The notes under the pieces: model-generated
The model's input: only the letters and a program-made list of their open reading frames with translations
What the model was told of the DNA's origin: nothing
The model's database searches: none
Source: Sphingobium baderi
GTDB taxonomy: Bacteria > Pseudomonadota > Alphaproteobacteria > Sphingomonadales > Sphingomonadaceae
Reading direction: 5' to 3'
Assembly (NCBI RefSeq): GCF_001456115.1
Contig: NZ_CP013264.1
Span: forward strand, 1,754,501-1,818,500
Length of the DNA: 64,000 nucleotides
Shown here: in pieces, positions 42,701 through 52,665 of the stretch
Position numbering within the stretch: the stretch's first letter is position 1
Layout: each line of letters begins with the position of its first letter
Translations under genes and position numbers: made by a program

Positions 42701-44203
42701 ATGCGGCTGGCACTGGGGGGTGCCTTCGCGCTCGCGATGATCGGCGGCGTGCCGGTCGCGAACGCGCAGGCGCAGCTTGCCGCAGGGGTACGGAGCAGCG
42801 ATGCGATGCATGCCGGGCAACTCGACGTGCCGCTCAACAAGAGTCAGGTCCTGACCGTCGACCGCCCCTTCGCCAAGGCGCTGGTAGGCAGCGACGAGAT
42901 CGCTGACATTCTGCCGATGACCAATCGCTCGCTCTATGTGCTGGGCAAGAAGGTAGGGACAACCAGTCTGACGCTGTATGACAGCCGCAACATGCTGATC
43001 GCGGTGGTGGACGTGGCGGTCGGCCCGGATGTGGTGACGCTGAAGCGGCAATTGGGTGAACTGATGCCGGGTGAGCCAATCAGCGCGCGCATTTCCAATG
43101 ACGCGGTGGTGCTGACGGGCACGGCCTCGAGCGCGGCAACGATCGGACGCGCGACGGAAATTGCCAAGACCTATGCGGGTGGCGAGGACAAGGTCGTCAA
43201 CATGTTGACCGTGGGTGCTTCGCAGCAGGTGATGCTGGAGGTACGCTTTTCGGAGGTGAACCGGGGCGCGGCGAAGCAACTGGGCTTCAACCACAGCTTC
43301 CTGGGGAACAAGACATCGGGCAGCATCGGCAATCTGGCCGGGCAATCCATATTGGGCACGCAGGACAATGGTGTGCCGACCATCGCGGTGGATGGGCTGA
43401 AGGATGTGTTCGGCGTGGGCACGGTTGCCTATTCCATCGGCAGCCTCAACCTTTTTTCCGCGCTGGACGTGCTGGAGCGCAAGGGGCTGGTGAAGACGCT
43501 GGCCGAACCGACGCTGGTAGCATTGTCCGGGGAGACGGCCTCTTTCCTCGCAGGCGGGGAATTCCCGATCCCGGTGATCCAGGGCAGCAACAATGGCGGC
43601 GGCGGTGGCGGCGGCAACAATAATGGCGGCGGCGGCATCACCATCGAATTCAAGCCCTTCGGCGTCAGCCTGGGCTTTACGCCCACGGTGTTGAGCGACG
43701 GCATCATCAATCTGGTGGTGGAGCCGGAGGTCAGCTCCATCGACCCGTCCGCTTCGGTGACGATCAACGGCCTCGTCATTCCGGGCCTGTTGACGCGCCG
43801 GGCCAAGACAGTGGTGGAACTGCGGGACGGGCAGAGCTTTGCGATTGCGGGACTGCTGCGGAACGATTTTCAGGATACGGTGCGGCAATTGCCCATCCTC
43901 GGCTCCATCCCGATCATCGGGACGCTGTTCCGGTCCACCGGCTTCCAGAAGCAGGAGACGGAACTGGTGATCGTGGTGACGCCGCGCCTGGTGAAGCCGA
44001 TGCGGGCGGAAGATGTCCGGCTGCCTACCGACCGGGTGGGCAATCCACATGAACTGGACCTGTTCATGATGGGGCGGACGGACAAGGCGGTGGGGATAAA
44101 TCCGCTCGATCCCAACGCCATGCCGCCCGAAGCCGGGAGGGGCAGGGTGACCAGCCCCGCCTCCGCGCCGCAGCCCGACGCGCAAAGCGGTTATGAACCA
44201 TGA
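42701..44203 (+). CDS. cpaC: Flp pilus outer-membrane secretin CpaC (RcpA)
   Basis: This 500-residue secretin has a signal peptide (MRLALGGAFALAMIGGVPVA), a BON-like N-terminal domain, the N-domain SVRVSF-type segment VMLEVRFSEVNRGAAKQLG, and the secretin core with LVALSGETASFLAGGEFPIP and VIVVTPRLVKP. A Gly/Asn-rich loop interrupts the barrel. ATG 42701 has AAGGGGG upstream and gives a clean signal peptide; the frame also opens at 42680. The multimer forms the outer-membrane pore for the pilus. Confidence 0.93.
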   Translation: MRLALGGAFALAMIGGVPVANAQAQLAAGVRSSDAMHAGQLDVPLNKSQVLTVDRPFAKALVGSDEIADILPMTNRSLYVLGKKVGTTSLTLYDSRNMLIAVVDVAVGPDVVTLKRQLGELMPGEPISARISNDAVVLTGTASSAATIGRATEIAKTYAGGEDKVVNMLTVGASQQVMLEVRFSEVNRGAAKQLGFNHSFLGNKTSGSIGNLAGQSILGTQDNGVPTIAVDGLKDVFGVGTVAYSIGSLNLFSALDVLERKGLVKTLAEPTLVALSGETASFLAGGEFPIPVIQGSNNGGGGGGGNNNGGGGITIEFKPFGVSLGFTPTVLSDGIINLVVEPEVSSIDPSASVTINGLVIPGLLTRRAKTVVELRDGQSFAIAGLLRNDFQDTVRQLPILGSIPIIGTLFRSTGFQKQETELVIVVTPRLVKPMRAEDVRLPTDRVGNPHELDLFMMGRTDKAVGINPLDPNAMPPEAGRGRVTSPASAPQPDAQSGYEP

Positions 44204-44216
44204 AGGGGGAAGCGTG

Positions 44217-44513
44217 ATGCGTTATTCCATATTCGCCTGCTGCGCGCTGATCCCGTTGGCGGCGGCCTGCACGCCCAATGACCCGACGATGGGCGGCGCT
44301 ATCCGCACCAACTATGCCCAGCAGGTCATAAACCCGGCCCCGCTTTATGAAGGGCAGGAGATGGAAGGTGGCGACGGCGCGCGCGCGGCGGCGGCGGTGG
44401 AACGCTATCGCACCGACAAGGTGAAGCAGCCCCGCACCATTCGCACGACTTCCGGCAGCGGCGGAGGGGGCGGCGGCGGAAGCAGCGGCGGATCGAGTTC
44501 AGGTGGTTTTTAG
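44217..44513 (+). CDS. Small Gly-rich lipoprotein at the cpaD position
   Basis: This 98-residue lipoprotein has a signal peptide with lipobox LAAAC, then TPNDPTMGGAIRTNYAQQVI, and ends in a Ser/Gly tail of about 25 residues. Its place right after cpaC is where cpaD/rcpB (secretin pilotin, normally about 200 residues) is expected. NPAPLYEGQEMEGGDGARAA, AAVERYRTDKVKQP resembles part of CpaD. It is inferred to be a shortened CpaD-like pilotin. AAGGGGGA stands before ATG 44217; the frame also opens at 44193. Confidence 0.7.
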   Translation: MRYSIFACCALIPLAAACTPNDPTMGGAIRTNYAQQVINPAPLYEGQEMEGGDGARAAAAVERYRTDKVKQPRTIRTTSGSGGGGGGGSSGGSSSGGF

Positions 44514-44530
44514 GAAGTTGGGGTGAGGTC

Positions 44531-46096
44531 ATGTCCATCAGGCGCAAAAGGCTGATAGCAGCGACGGGGGGCGCGGTTGCGCCTACGGTTGCGCTGTCGC
44601 TCTTTGCCTTGATCGCTGCAGGTGGAATCGCGTTTGACTATGCGCGGCTGGTGGCAATGGACACGGAACTGCAAAGCGCAGCCGATCAGGCCGCGCTGGC
44701 GGCCGCGAGCCAGTTGAATGGGAGGAGCGGGGCCTGTGCAAAGGCGGTGCAGGCCGCGCGCGACTTGATCCGGAATGATACCCGTTTTGCTAATGACAAT
44801 AATGGGTTGGCCGTGTCGATCGCCAACGAAACGGATTGCGATGCGACGGGCGATGTCCGTTTCTATGCGACAAAGGATAAATCCACGGCCGCCACCGATG
44901 ATGCAACGGCCAAGTTTGTGGAGATCAAGGTGGGCACCCGCCGTGCCAATTATGCCTTCACGCCCATCGTCGCGGCGTTTTACGGGGATGCATCCGCAAA
45001 AGCCTATGCCGGGGTCGATGGCGCACTCTGCGCGGTTGTGCCTTTCTTCATCTGCAATCCCGATGAGCCGCTAAGCAATATAAATCCGCTCTATCCCGTT
45101 TCCATCGCGCCGGGGACCGGCATTCGGATGCTGGAGGGCGGCAATCAGAAGGGTCCCGGTAATTTTGGCTTCCTGGCTTATGCGGGACAAGGCGCGAATA
45201 ATCTGGCAGCAGCTTTGTCGGCCAATGCGGTGTTGGACGATTGCTCCAGCGTATCCGTTTCTGTCGAAACAGAACCGGGGCAGATGACATCGGTGTTCGA
45301 TGCGCTAAACCGGCGTTTCGACATCGTTGGCAATGGTAACACTTGCCCGCAGGGATCGTGTTCCCCCTCGACAAATGAAGTCAAGGATCTGGTCCGGCAG
45401 GCAAATAGCTGCAACTGGAAGGAGAACGACGCAACGGCAGCAAGTCTTTCGACTAATAGTCCCGGTCGTTATAGGCCTTCGACTAATGCTCCGTTGACTT
45501 CAACTGTCACGCCAGAAATCATGGGACTTCCCCGCGACATATGCCACGCCGTCAGCAATACGGGGGTATGTGCCGGAAGCCAGATCGGCAATAGCGTATG
45601 GGATCGCGGTGCATATTTCCGTGCCAACCATCCCGGTCTCGACTGGATGAACGAGCCAGGGTTGGGTGCGAACGTAACCCGCTATCAAACCTATTTGTGG
45701 GAAGCGGAGGATTCGGCCAATCGACTGAGAACCAAGCCATCGTCTGCAAGCGGGTGGGCGGCCTATGGTTCACCGCAGCCAGGAGTTTGCAGCGCGCCGG
45801 GCATAGCGCCCAACACCAATGGCATGGACCGCCGGCGGTTGACGGCAGCGGTCGTCAATTGCCGGGCCGCAGGCAATATCAACGGGCGCAAGACGATCCC
45901 CGTTGCGGCGTTTTCCGATATCTTCCTGGTCGAACCAAGCATGAACCGAACGAAGTGCAGCAGTGGTAGCGGTTGCAACGAGAAGATCACTGATAATCAG
46001 GACATCTATATCGAATTCATTGGGGCATCAGGCACGGGCCAGGGCGGTGGCACCCCTCAGATCACACGGCGCGATACACCGCGCCTGATCGAATAG
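44531..46096 (+). CDS. tadG: TadG-like pilus protein
   Basis: This 521-residue protein has an N-terminal TadG/TadE-like anchor: APTVALSLFALIAAGGIAFD, YARLVAMDTELQSAADQAAL. It is a bitopic protein with a long periplasmic part containing several paired Cys, which suggests disulphides. TadG proteins are minor pilins or envelope-spanning parts of the Tad system. There is no clear von Willebrand A motif. GGGGTGAGG precedes the ATG. It is followed by two TadE-like genes. Confidence 0.85.
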   Translation: MSIRRKRLIAATGGAVAPTVALSLFALIAAGGIAFDYARLVAMDTELQSAADQAALAAASQLNGRSGACAKAVQAARDLIRNDTRFANDNNGLAVSIANETDCDATGDVRFYATKDKSTAATDDATAKFVEIKVGTRRANYAFTPIVAAFYGDASAKAYAGVDGALCAVVPFFICNPDEPLSNINPLYPVSIAPGTGIRMLEGGNQKGPGNFGFLAYAGQGANNLAAALSANAVLDDCSSVSVSVETEPGQMTSVFDALNRRFDIVGNGNTCPQGSCSPSTNEVKDLVRQANSCNWKENDATAASLSTNSPGRYRPSTNAPLTSTVTPEIMGLPRDICHAVSNTGVCAGSQIGNSVWDRGAYFRANHPGLDWMNEPGLGANVTRYQTYLWEAEDSANRLRTKPSSASGWAAYGSPQPGVCSAPGIAPNTNGMDRRRLTAAVVNCRAAGNINGRKTIPVAAFSDIFLVEPSMNRTKCSSGSGCNEKITDNQDIYIEFIGASGTGQGGGTPQITRRDTPRLIE

Positions 46097-46104
46097 GTGC
46101 AGCG

Positions 46105-46647
46105 ATGTGGACAGGCCTGTTAAACAAGCAATCCGGTACAGCGGCCGCTGAGATGGCGCTGGTGACGCCACTGCTCATCATATTGATGTTCGGTTCTGTT
46201 GAACTGGGCAATTATTTCCTGAGCGAACATGTCGTGGTGAAGGCCGTGCGGGATGGCGCCCGCTATGCGGGCCGGCTCGGTTTTTCCAACTATAGTTGCT
46301 CTTCTGCGTCTACTGAAAATACGCCGGGAGGCAGCGTCGTTGCAAATACGCGCAATCTGGTGCGGACAGGGCAGGTCACAGGCGGCACATCGCGACTGGC
46401 GGGCTGGACCAGCGATGAATCCATCAGTGTGACCTATGACTGCGTGGATTCAGCCAGCACCAATCCTTCCAATCCTATCTATTCCGGCATCTATAGTGGT
46501 ATGACCTATATTCCAGTGGTGAAGGTGGCAATTGTGACTTCTGGCGAACATCGCCTCAAATATAACTCCCTTTTCAACGACCTGGGATTTGCAGGCAGCA
46601 CCTTATATCTGAGTGCCAGTTCGCAGTCGGCAGTGATGGGGTTATGA
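46105..46647 (+). CDS. tadE: TadE-like pseudopilin
   Basis: This 180-residue TadE-family pseudopilin has the N-terminus GTAAAEMALVTPLLIILMFGSV, which matches the prepilin-like motif (AAAE, then a hydrophobic helix). The C-terminal part is a globular domain with two Cys that may pair. It is processed by the prepilin peptidase in known systems. Its stop overlaps the next tadE by 4 bp (ATGA). Confidence 0.88.
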   Translation: MWTGLLNKQSGTAAAEMALVTPLLIILMFGSVELGNYFLSEHVVVKAVRDGARYAGRLGFSNYSCSSASTENTPGGSVVANTRNLVRTGQVTGGTSRLAGWTSDESISVTYDCVDSASTNPSNPIYSGIYSGMTYIPVVKVAIVTSGEHRLKYNSLFNDLGFAGSTLYLSASSQSAVMGL

Positions 46648-47294
46648 GACAGCTTTCTTCCCTTGCCGGCGACAAGCGGGGGGCAACGGCCGCGGAATTC
46701 GCGATGGTGCTGCCGTTGCTGTTGATATTCCTGTTGGGGATCATCGACGCCGGGCGTTGGATGTGGACCTTGAACCGGGCAGAGAAAGCAACGCAATTCG
46801 GCGCACGCTATGCCGTGGTTACGGACATGGTCCCCAATGCACTGGCGAACTACAGCTTCGCCGCGCAGGGCGGAATTCCGCAAGGCCAGCCAGTGGGGAT
46901 GGCGGACTTTGGTGGCGTGCGTTGCATATCCAGTGGAACTGCTGCGACATGCACATGTCAAGGAAGCAAATGCGGCCCTTCACCGCTCATCAGCAACCAG
47001 GCGAACGCGAATGTGGCGTTCGGACTGATCGTGAAATGCATGCGCCGGATATTGGGGGAACTACCCAGTAGCGCGGTGCAGATCGACTATATCAATTCGG
47101 GCCTGGGATTTTCGGGCGATCCCAATGGCCCGGACGTCGCTCCACTGGTGCGGGTCAGCATCACGGAGGACGGTATTCCCTTCACACCGATCGCGCTTTT
47201 CAATCAATTTACCTTTCCCATGCCGTCTGTCGCCGCCGAACTGACGATGGAGGACGGGCAGGGCAGCGATTTTGCGAAATGTCCATCGTCATGA
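46644..47294 (+). CDS. TadE-like pseudopilin, second copy
   Basis: This 216-residue protein begins with GATAAEFAMVLPLLLIFLLG, the TadE signature, and continues GIIDAGRWMWTLNRAEKATQ, FGARYAVV. It has a longer C-terminal domain with several Cys (CISSGTAATCTCQGSKCG) not seen in the first copy. It is translationally coupled to it. Two TadE paralogues beside one TadG are common in this locus type. Confidence 0.87.
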   Translation: MRQLSSLAGDKRGATAAEFAMVLPLLLIFLLGIIDAGRWMWTLNRAEKATQFGARYAVVTDMVPNALANYSFAAQGGIPQGQPVGMADFGGVRCISSGTAATCTCQGSKCGPSPLISNQANANVAFGLIVKCMRRILGELPSSAVQIDYINSGLGFSGDPNGPDVAPLVRVSITEDGIPFTPIALFNQFTFPMPSVAAELTMEDGQGSDFAKCPSS

Positions 47295-47333
47295 AGTCAA
47301 TCACGGTAAAATAGCGAGAGGCAATCAGTCACA

Positions 47334-48563
47334 TTGAAAGGTCATCGAACAGTGGGCATCGGAACAAAGGCAGGCGAACCGGAAATCTGGACGCTCGACA
47401 GCGGGCGGAACGGAATCGACGTCATCCTGTCGGAGGAAGAAGTGCGCTCGTCGGACCTGACGGCTGGCGAGGGGACTGGACAGGTGTTGCGGCTTACCAT
47501 GCAATCCGTCGATGCGGCGCTGCCTGCCGCGGTGATTGAGCAAGCCCATGCCCTGTTGCTGGAGGTGCGCCCCGACAGCTTTGTGTCGATGGAACGGTTA
47601 AGAGGCTTGCGTCGGTCGCATCCAGACTTGCCGGTCGTAGCGGCGGTGCGCGATGCGACTTTGCCCGTGATGCGCGAATTGATGCGGGGCGGCGTGACCG
47701 ACGTAGTCAGCCTCCCGCTGCGCGCCGATGAACTGTCCAATGTGCTGCGCGATCTGGCGGCATTGTTGGAAAAGCGACAGGGTTCGATCGCCCATGGCCA
47801 GCTCATCACGTCGATCAAGACAGTGGGGGGTGTGGGTGCCACCACCATATTGACGCAGATGGCCAGCCTGGATGCGCGCAAGGGTGCGGCGTCAGAACGA
47901 CGCGTCTGCCTTATCGACCTGGACGTGCAGTTCGGCAATGCGGCGACCTATCTGGGTGCGGACAGTTCATTGACACTCAACGATTTGTTGGCTGCGGGCA
48001 ATCGTGTGGATGCCGAACTTTTGCGGACCGTCACGTTCCAGACCGCATCGGGACTGAACCTCATCACCGCACCCAGCGACATCATGCCGCTTGAGGCTGT
48101 CGACCCGGAACAGATTTATCGTGTTGTCGAACTGGCCCGGCAGGAGTTCGACGCTGTCTATCTGGACCTGCCAGGCAACTGGACCAACTGGTCGCTGTCG
48201 CTGGTCGCGCGGTCGGACATATTGTTGCTAGTCGTGGAACTCAGCATCGCGAGCCTGCGGCAGGCACGGCGGCAGATCACGCTGCTGCGGAATGAGGGCA
48301 TCAATCCGAAGCAACTGCATGTGGTGGCTAATCGCGTGGAAAAACGGCTGTTCCGACCGATCGGGCTGGAGGAAGCGGAAAGAGCGCTGGATCATCCGAT
48401 CGAATTCAGCATTGCCAATGATTTCCCGCTGGTCAATTCGGCGCTGGATCAGGGCGTACTGATCGAGGATCTGAAAGCCAAAAGCCGAGTGTGCAAGGAT
48501 TTCCAGGCGCTGGTGGAGAATTGCGCCGCGCAGGCAGCGCAGAGCAGGCAGGGTCAGGGCTGA
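47334..48563 (+). CDS. cpaE: Pilus localisation ATPase CpaE/TadZ
   Basis: This protein of about 409 residues has a receiver-like N-terminal domain (VRPDSFVSMERLRGLRRSHP, LMRGGVTDVVSLPLRADEL). A MinD/ParA-type ATPase domain follows, with the deviant Walker A TVGGVGATTI at about residue 163 and LIDLDVQFGNAATYLG. It places the Tad complex at the cell pole in known systems. The start is uncertain: TTG 47334 and GTG 47352 (with GAAAGG 10 bp upstream) are both possible. The stop overlaps cpaF by 1 bp. Confidence 0.9.
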   Translation: MKGHRTVGIGTKAGEPEIWTLDSGRNGIDVILSEEEVRSSDLTAGEGTGQVLRLTMQSVDAALPAAVIEQAHALLLEVRPDSFVSMERLRGLRRSHPDLPVVAAVRDATLPVMRELMRGGVTDVVSLPLRADELSNVLRDLAALLEKRQGSIAHGQLITSIKTVGGVGATTILTQMASLDARKGAASERRVCLIDLDVQFGNAATYLGADSSLTLNDLLAAGNRVDAELLRTVTFQTASGLNLITAPSDIMPLEAVDPEQIYRVVELARQEFDAVYLDLPGNWTNWSLSLVARSDILLLVVELSIASLRQARRQITLLRNEGINPKQLHVVANRVEKRLFRPIGLEEAERALDHPIEFSIANDFPLVNSALDQGVLIEDLKAKSRVCKDFQALVENCAAQAAQSRQGQG

Positions 48564-49924
48564 TGTGGAAGATCGACAAATCCGGTCCGGTCGAGACGGA
48601 GCGCGCAGAAACGCCCGAAGAGGTCAATGACCAGCGCCGCGAACGGGACGAGCAGCGGCATATCGATCTGAAGGTGGCGCTGCATCAGAAGTTATTGGAC
48701 CTTATCAACCTGTCGGCGCTGGACAGCATGTCGCGCGCGCAGGTCGAAGCCGAGATCGGCGAGATCGTCTATGAACAGCTTGCGCTTCAGAAACATGCAC
48801 TCAACCAGGAGGAAAGGCGGCGGCTGGTTGGCGATATATTGGACGAACTGCTGGGGCTGGGGCCGCTGGAACCTCTGCTGAAGGACGCCACGGTCAACGA
48901 CATATTGGTCAACGGCTATAACCTGGTGTTCGTGGAACGGCACGGGCGGCTTGTGGAAACGCCGGTGCGCTTCAAGGATGAGAAGCATCTGCTGCGTATC
49001 ATCCAGAAGATCGTGTCGGCGATCGGACGTCGGGTGGATGAATCGGCGCCTTATGTCGACGCCCGGTTGGCGGACGGGTCGCGCGTCCATGCCATCGTGC
49101 CGCCGCTGGCGGTGGATGGATCGCTGCTTTCCATCCGCAAATTCGCGCGCGTGCCGATCGACATGGCGAAGCTGGTGGCGCTGGGCAGTGTTCCAGAAGC
49201 GGTGGCCGACGTGTTGCAGGCAGTGGTCGGGGGGCGGCGCAACGTGTTGATTTCCGGCGGCACGGGATCGGGCAAGACGACGCTGCTCAACGCCATGTCC
49301 GCGTCCATCGCGGCCGATGAACGCATCCTGACCATCGAGGATTCCGCAGAGCTTCAGTTGCAGCAGCGCCATGTGGCGCGCCTTGAAACGCGGCCCGCCA
49401 ATCTGGAGGGGCGGGGCGAAGTCACGCAACGCGATCTGGTGAAGAATGCGCTGCGTATGCGGCCGGACCGGATCATCGTCGGCGAAGTCCGCGCCGGTGA
49501 AGCCTTTGACATGTTGCAGGCGATGAATACCGGCCATGACGGGTCGATGACCACGGTCCACGCTAACACGCCGCGCGATGCGCTGGCGCGCCTGGAACAG
49601 ATGATCGGGATGAGCGGAATCGATATTGCGCCCCGCTCCGCCCGCGCGCAGATCGCTTCGGCGATCAATGTGGTGGTGCAGGTGGGACGGCTTGCCGATG
49701 GGCGCAGGCGGTTGCTCAGCCTGTCGGAGATCACCGGCATGGAAGGGGAAGTCATCACCATGCAGGAGATTTTCCGTTTCCGCATGACGGGCCGTGACGA
49801 ATATGGCGGGGTACTAGGCCGGTTCGAAGCGACCGGGATCAGGCCGCATTTCCTGGGCGAGCTGGCGGATCGCGGGCTGCATCTGCCGCCCGAACTGTTC
49901 CGGCCCGATATGGTGATCCACTGA
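48563..49924 (+). CDS. cpaF: Pilus motor ATPase CpaF/TadA
   Basis: This 453-residue GSPII_E-type secretion ATPase powers pilus assembly. Walker A is GGTGSGKTT near residue 232. [35 protein letters not shown] holds the Walker B/His box, and [12 protein letters not shown] is the Asp box. An N-terminal region of about 100 residues binds the membrane partners. The start overlaps the cpaE stop, and the stop overlaps tadB (both TGATG), so synthesis is coupled. Confidence 0.95.
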   Translation: MWKIDKSGPVETERAETPEEVNDQRRERDEQRHIDLKVALHQKLLDLINLSALDSMSRAQVEAEIGEIVYEQLALQKHALNQEERRRLVGDILDELLGLGPLEPLLKDATVNDILVNGYNLVFVERHGRLVETPVRFKDEKHLLRIIQKIVSAIGRRVDESAPYVDARLADGSRVHAIVPPLAVDGSLLSIRKFARVPIDMAKLVALGSVPEAVADVLQAVVGGRRNVLISGGTGSGKTTLLNAMSASIAADERILTIEDSAELQLQQRHVARLETRPANLEGRGEVTQRDLVKNALRMRPDRIIVGEVRAGEAFDMLQAMNTGHDGSMTTVHANTPRDALARLEQMIGMSGIDIAPRSARAQIASAINVVVQVGRLADGRRRLLSLSEITGMEGEVITMQEIFRFRMTGRDEYGGVLGRFEATGIRPHFLGELADRGLHLPPELFRPDMVIH

Positions 49925-50925
49925 TGCCCAGCTATGTCATCCGCATCATGGTGCTGGTGCTGCTGTTCGTGGCGGTGTTGCTAGCCATCGAGGGGGGTGC
50001 GGGCTGGTATCGCAGCCGCGTTGGAACGAGCCGCGCCGTCAACAAACGGTTGAAGCTGATCGCCAGTGGCGCGCAGCGCAATGTCGTGCTGTCCAAGCTG
50101 CGCCGCGATGATGAGGCCGCGCGCTATGATGCGGAAAGTCCGTTCGGCCGCATGGCGTTGAAACTGGTGCACATGCTGCATGGCGCGGGCATCCCCTATA
50201 CCGCACAGCTGGTGATGAGCGGCATGGCGCTGGCGGTGGCTATCCTGTTCGTGCTGGTAATGCTGCTGGCAGGCGTGGGCGGTTACGCGTTGACCGGCGG
50301 TGTAATCCTCTTAGCGCTGGTCTTTGCGATTGCGCTGGGTGCGGGCTTGCCGCTGTCGGTGATTTCGCGCCTTAACCAGCGGCGGCACAAGAAGATGGAG
50401 GACCAATTCCCGGTGGCGCTCGACACATTCGTCCGCGCCTTGCGGGCTGGGCATCCGATCGCGGCGGCGCTGGACCTGCTGACCGTCGAGATGAAAGACC
50501 CCATCGGCACCGAATTCGGCATTGTCGCGGACGAAGTGACCTATGGCGCGGACTTGCGGGATGCCCTGCAACGCATGGCCGAAAGGTGGGGCATGAACGA
50601 CCTGCATATGTTTGTCGTGTCGCTTTCGATCCAGAGCGAAACGGGCGGCAATCTGGCCGAAATTCTCGAAAATCTGTCCGGCGTTATCCGGGAGCGCCAC
50701 AGCCTGTTCATGAAGGTGCGCGCGTTGAGCTCCGAAGGTCGGACGACGGCGTTGATGCTGACGGTATTGCCCGTGCTAGCGTTCGTTGCGCTATTCATGA
50801 TGAATCCCGGCTTTTATCTGGACGTGGCGCAGGACCGCATGTTCATCATCGGGTTCGGCGGTCTCGCGATGCTTTATGCCGTCGGATTCGTCACGATCCG
50901 GCGCATGGTCGACATTAAGGTCTAG
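49924..50925 (+). CDS. tadB: Inner-membrane platform protein TadB
   Basis: This 333-residue T2SSF-domain protein has an N-terminal helix, a central cytoplasmic domain ([33 protein letters not shown], then [20 protein letters not shown]) and two C-terminal helices. With TadC it forms the platform on which CpaF acts. Start and neighbours are tightly spaced; tadC follows after 8 bp. Confidence 0.93.
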   Translation: MPSYVIRIMVLVLLFVAVLLAIEGGAGWYRSRVGTSRAVNKRLKLIASGAQRNVVLSKLRRDDEAARYDAESPFGRMALKLVHMLHGAGIPYTAQLVMSGMALAVAILFVLVMLLAGVGGYALTGGVILLALVFAIALGAGLPLSVISRLNQRRHKKMEDQFPVALDTFVRALRAGHPIAAALDLLTVEMKDPIGTEFGIVADEVTYGADLRDALQRMAERWGMNDLHMFVVSLSIQSETGGNLAEILENLSGVIRERHSLFMKVRALSSEGRTTALMLTVLPVLAFVALFMMNPGFYLDVAQDRMFIIGFGGLAMLYAVGFVTIRRMVDIKV

Positions 50926-50933
50926 GGCGCGCC

Positions 50934-51890
50934 ATGGGGGAACAGTTCACATCGCGCTATCTGATCCTGGGGATCGTGTTCATCGTGGTGGTAGTGGCCG
51001 TCATGGTGGCGAGCACGATTGTCAGCCGCAATGTCGCTGTGCGCCGCCGTCTCGAAAATTTGAGCGGGATGACGGCGGACATGGGCAGCGTAACACTGCG
51101 TGGGGCGCAGGTCAGCAATGAATGGACCCGCATCGCCGCTCGGCTGGAGAAGGCGGGCCTGTCGCTCGCCGATACGAAGAACGAGGCGCTTCGCAGGCGG
51201 TTGATCGCGGCGGGCTATGTCAGCCCGGAAGCACCGCGCATATTCACCCTGATCCGGCTGATACTGACGTTGGGACTTCCGGCGCTGCTGCTTCTCTTCA
51301 GCCTTGCGTCGGCGGAGCCGCCCAGCATCTTCAAGCTCTATATTTTCGGCGTGGGTGTGGCGGTATTCGGGCTATACCTGCCAAATCTGTGGATCGCGGC
51401 CAAGGCTGATCGGCGGCGCGAGGCCATCGTCAACGGCTTTCCCGACGCGCTCGACCTGATGCTCGTATGCGTCGAAGCTGGACTTGGGTTGGAGGCCGCG
51501 CTTGACAGAGTGGGGCGCGAACTGGCCCTTTCGCAGCCTTTGGTGTCGCAGATGCTGGGTAAGGTCGTGCTGGAACTGCGTGCGGGGCGCAGCCGCGCCG
51601 ATGCCCTGCGCGGCATGGCGGACGATAATGAGATCGAGGAGATTCGATCCTTTGCGACCATGCTGATCCAATCGGACCAGCTAGGCACAAGCGTGGGGCA
51701 GACCCTGCGCGTCTATGCCGCCGAAATGCGGGAAAAGCGGCGGATGCGCGCGGAAGAAAAGGCGCACAAGCTGCCGGTCAAGCTGTCCGTGCCGCTTGTT
51801 GCATGCATGTTGCCTGTGATGATCGGCGTTCTGATGCTGCCGGCGATGATCCGGGTGGTGCGGGAATTGCTGCCGGCGATGGGGGGATAA
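50934..51890 (+). CDS. tadC: Inner-membrane platform protein TadC
   Basis: This 318-residue paralogue of TadB has FPDALDLMLVCVEAGLGLEA, ALDRVGRELALSQP and SDQLGTSVGQTLRVYAAEMR, followed by helices near the C-terminus. It is the second half of the pilus platform. It is followed 1 bp later by tadD. Confidence 0.93.
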   Translation: MGEQFTSRYLILGIVFIVVVVAVMVASTIVSRNVAVRRRLENLSGMTADMGSVTLRGAQVSNEWTRIAARLEKAGLSLADTKNEALRRRLIAAGYVSPEAPRIFTLIRLILTLGLPALLLLFSLASAEPPSIFKLYIFGVGVAVFGLYLPNLWIAAKADRRREAIVNGFPDALDLMLVCVEAGLGLEAALDRVGRELALSQPLVSQMLGKVVLELRAGRSRADALRGMADDNEIEEIRSFATMLIQSDQLGTSVGQTLRVYAAEMREKRRMRAEEKAHKLPVKLSVPLVACMLPVMIGVLMLPAMIRVVRELLPAMGG

Positions 51891-51891
51891 G

Positions 51892-52665
51892 ATGAGCAGA
51901 GCCAGTTGCATCCTGTTGATGTTCGCCGCAGGAACCCTGCCGGCATGTTCGGCCTTTTCGGGCGGCAAGAAGGTGGAGGTGCGCGCAATGGGCGGCAATG
52001 CCATCCGGCCGTCCGATGTTGCGTCAGCCCAAGCCCTGTTCCGGCGCGGGGAATATGCGCTGGCGATCGAAACCTATCGCCAGCTTTTGCGTACTCAGCC
52101 GGACAATGCGGATGTCTATAATGGGCTTGCGGTCAGCTACGCCGCACTGGGACGGCATGACTTGAGTAACCGCTTCTTCGAACTGGCATTGTCCCTTGAT
52201 CCCGCCAGTACGAAAGTAAGGCGCAACTATGCGCTTAGCCTGGAGCGGCAGGGGCGGATGGAAGACGCCAATGTGCTGTTGGGACAGATCGGCTCAACGC
52301 CGCGGGTCAGTCTGGCCCAGATAGCGGAACGATCCGTTTCGGCCGAGGGAGAGGCGCAGAAAATGGCGGCGCCGGGACCGCACCTCAGCCGTCAGTCCGA
52401 CGGCGAAGTTCGGCTTGCGACGGCGCTTCCCGAAAAATCGGTGGCGCTGGGTATATGGGCGAACAGCATCACCGTGAAGATCATCGACAGGCCAGCGGCG
52501 GACAAGACGGACAAGCAGGCGGCGCCGGACAAGACCGCGCCTGAAACGCCCGTTGCGGAAACGGCTGGTGAGGGGGAGAAATTGTCGATCAACGCCGCAG
52601 GCCGCAGGGACCGGGCGTTCGCACGGCTGTGGACGCGCATCCGCACTCTGGAGGCCGGAGGGTGA
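51892..52665 (+). CDS. tadD: TPR lipoprotein TadD
   Basis: This 257-residue protein has a lipoprotein signal (FAAGTLPACSAF) and three TPR units (ALFRRGEYALAIETYRQLLR, YNGLAVSYAALGRHDLSNRF, RNYALSLERQGRMEDANVLL). TadD is the outer-membrane TPR lipoprotein needed for secretin assembly in Tad systems. The C-terminal part is charged and low in structure. The stop overlaps the following GTG start. Confidence 0.88.
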   Translation: MSRASCILLMFAAGTLPACSAFSGGKKVEVRAMGGNAIRPSDVASAQALFRRGEYALAIETYRQLLRTQPDNADVYNGLAVSYAALGRHDLSNRFFELALSLDPASTKVRRNYALSLERQGRMEDANVLLGQIGSTPRVSLAQIAERSVSAEGEAQKMAAPGPHLSRQSDGEVRLATALPEKSVALGIWANSITVKIIDRPAADKTDKQAAPDKTAPETPVAETAGEGEKLSINAAGRRDRAFARLWTRIRTLEAGG

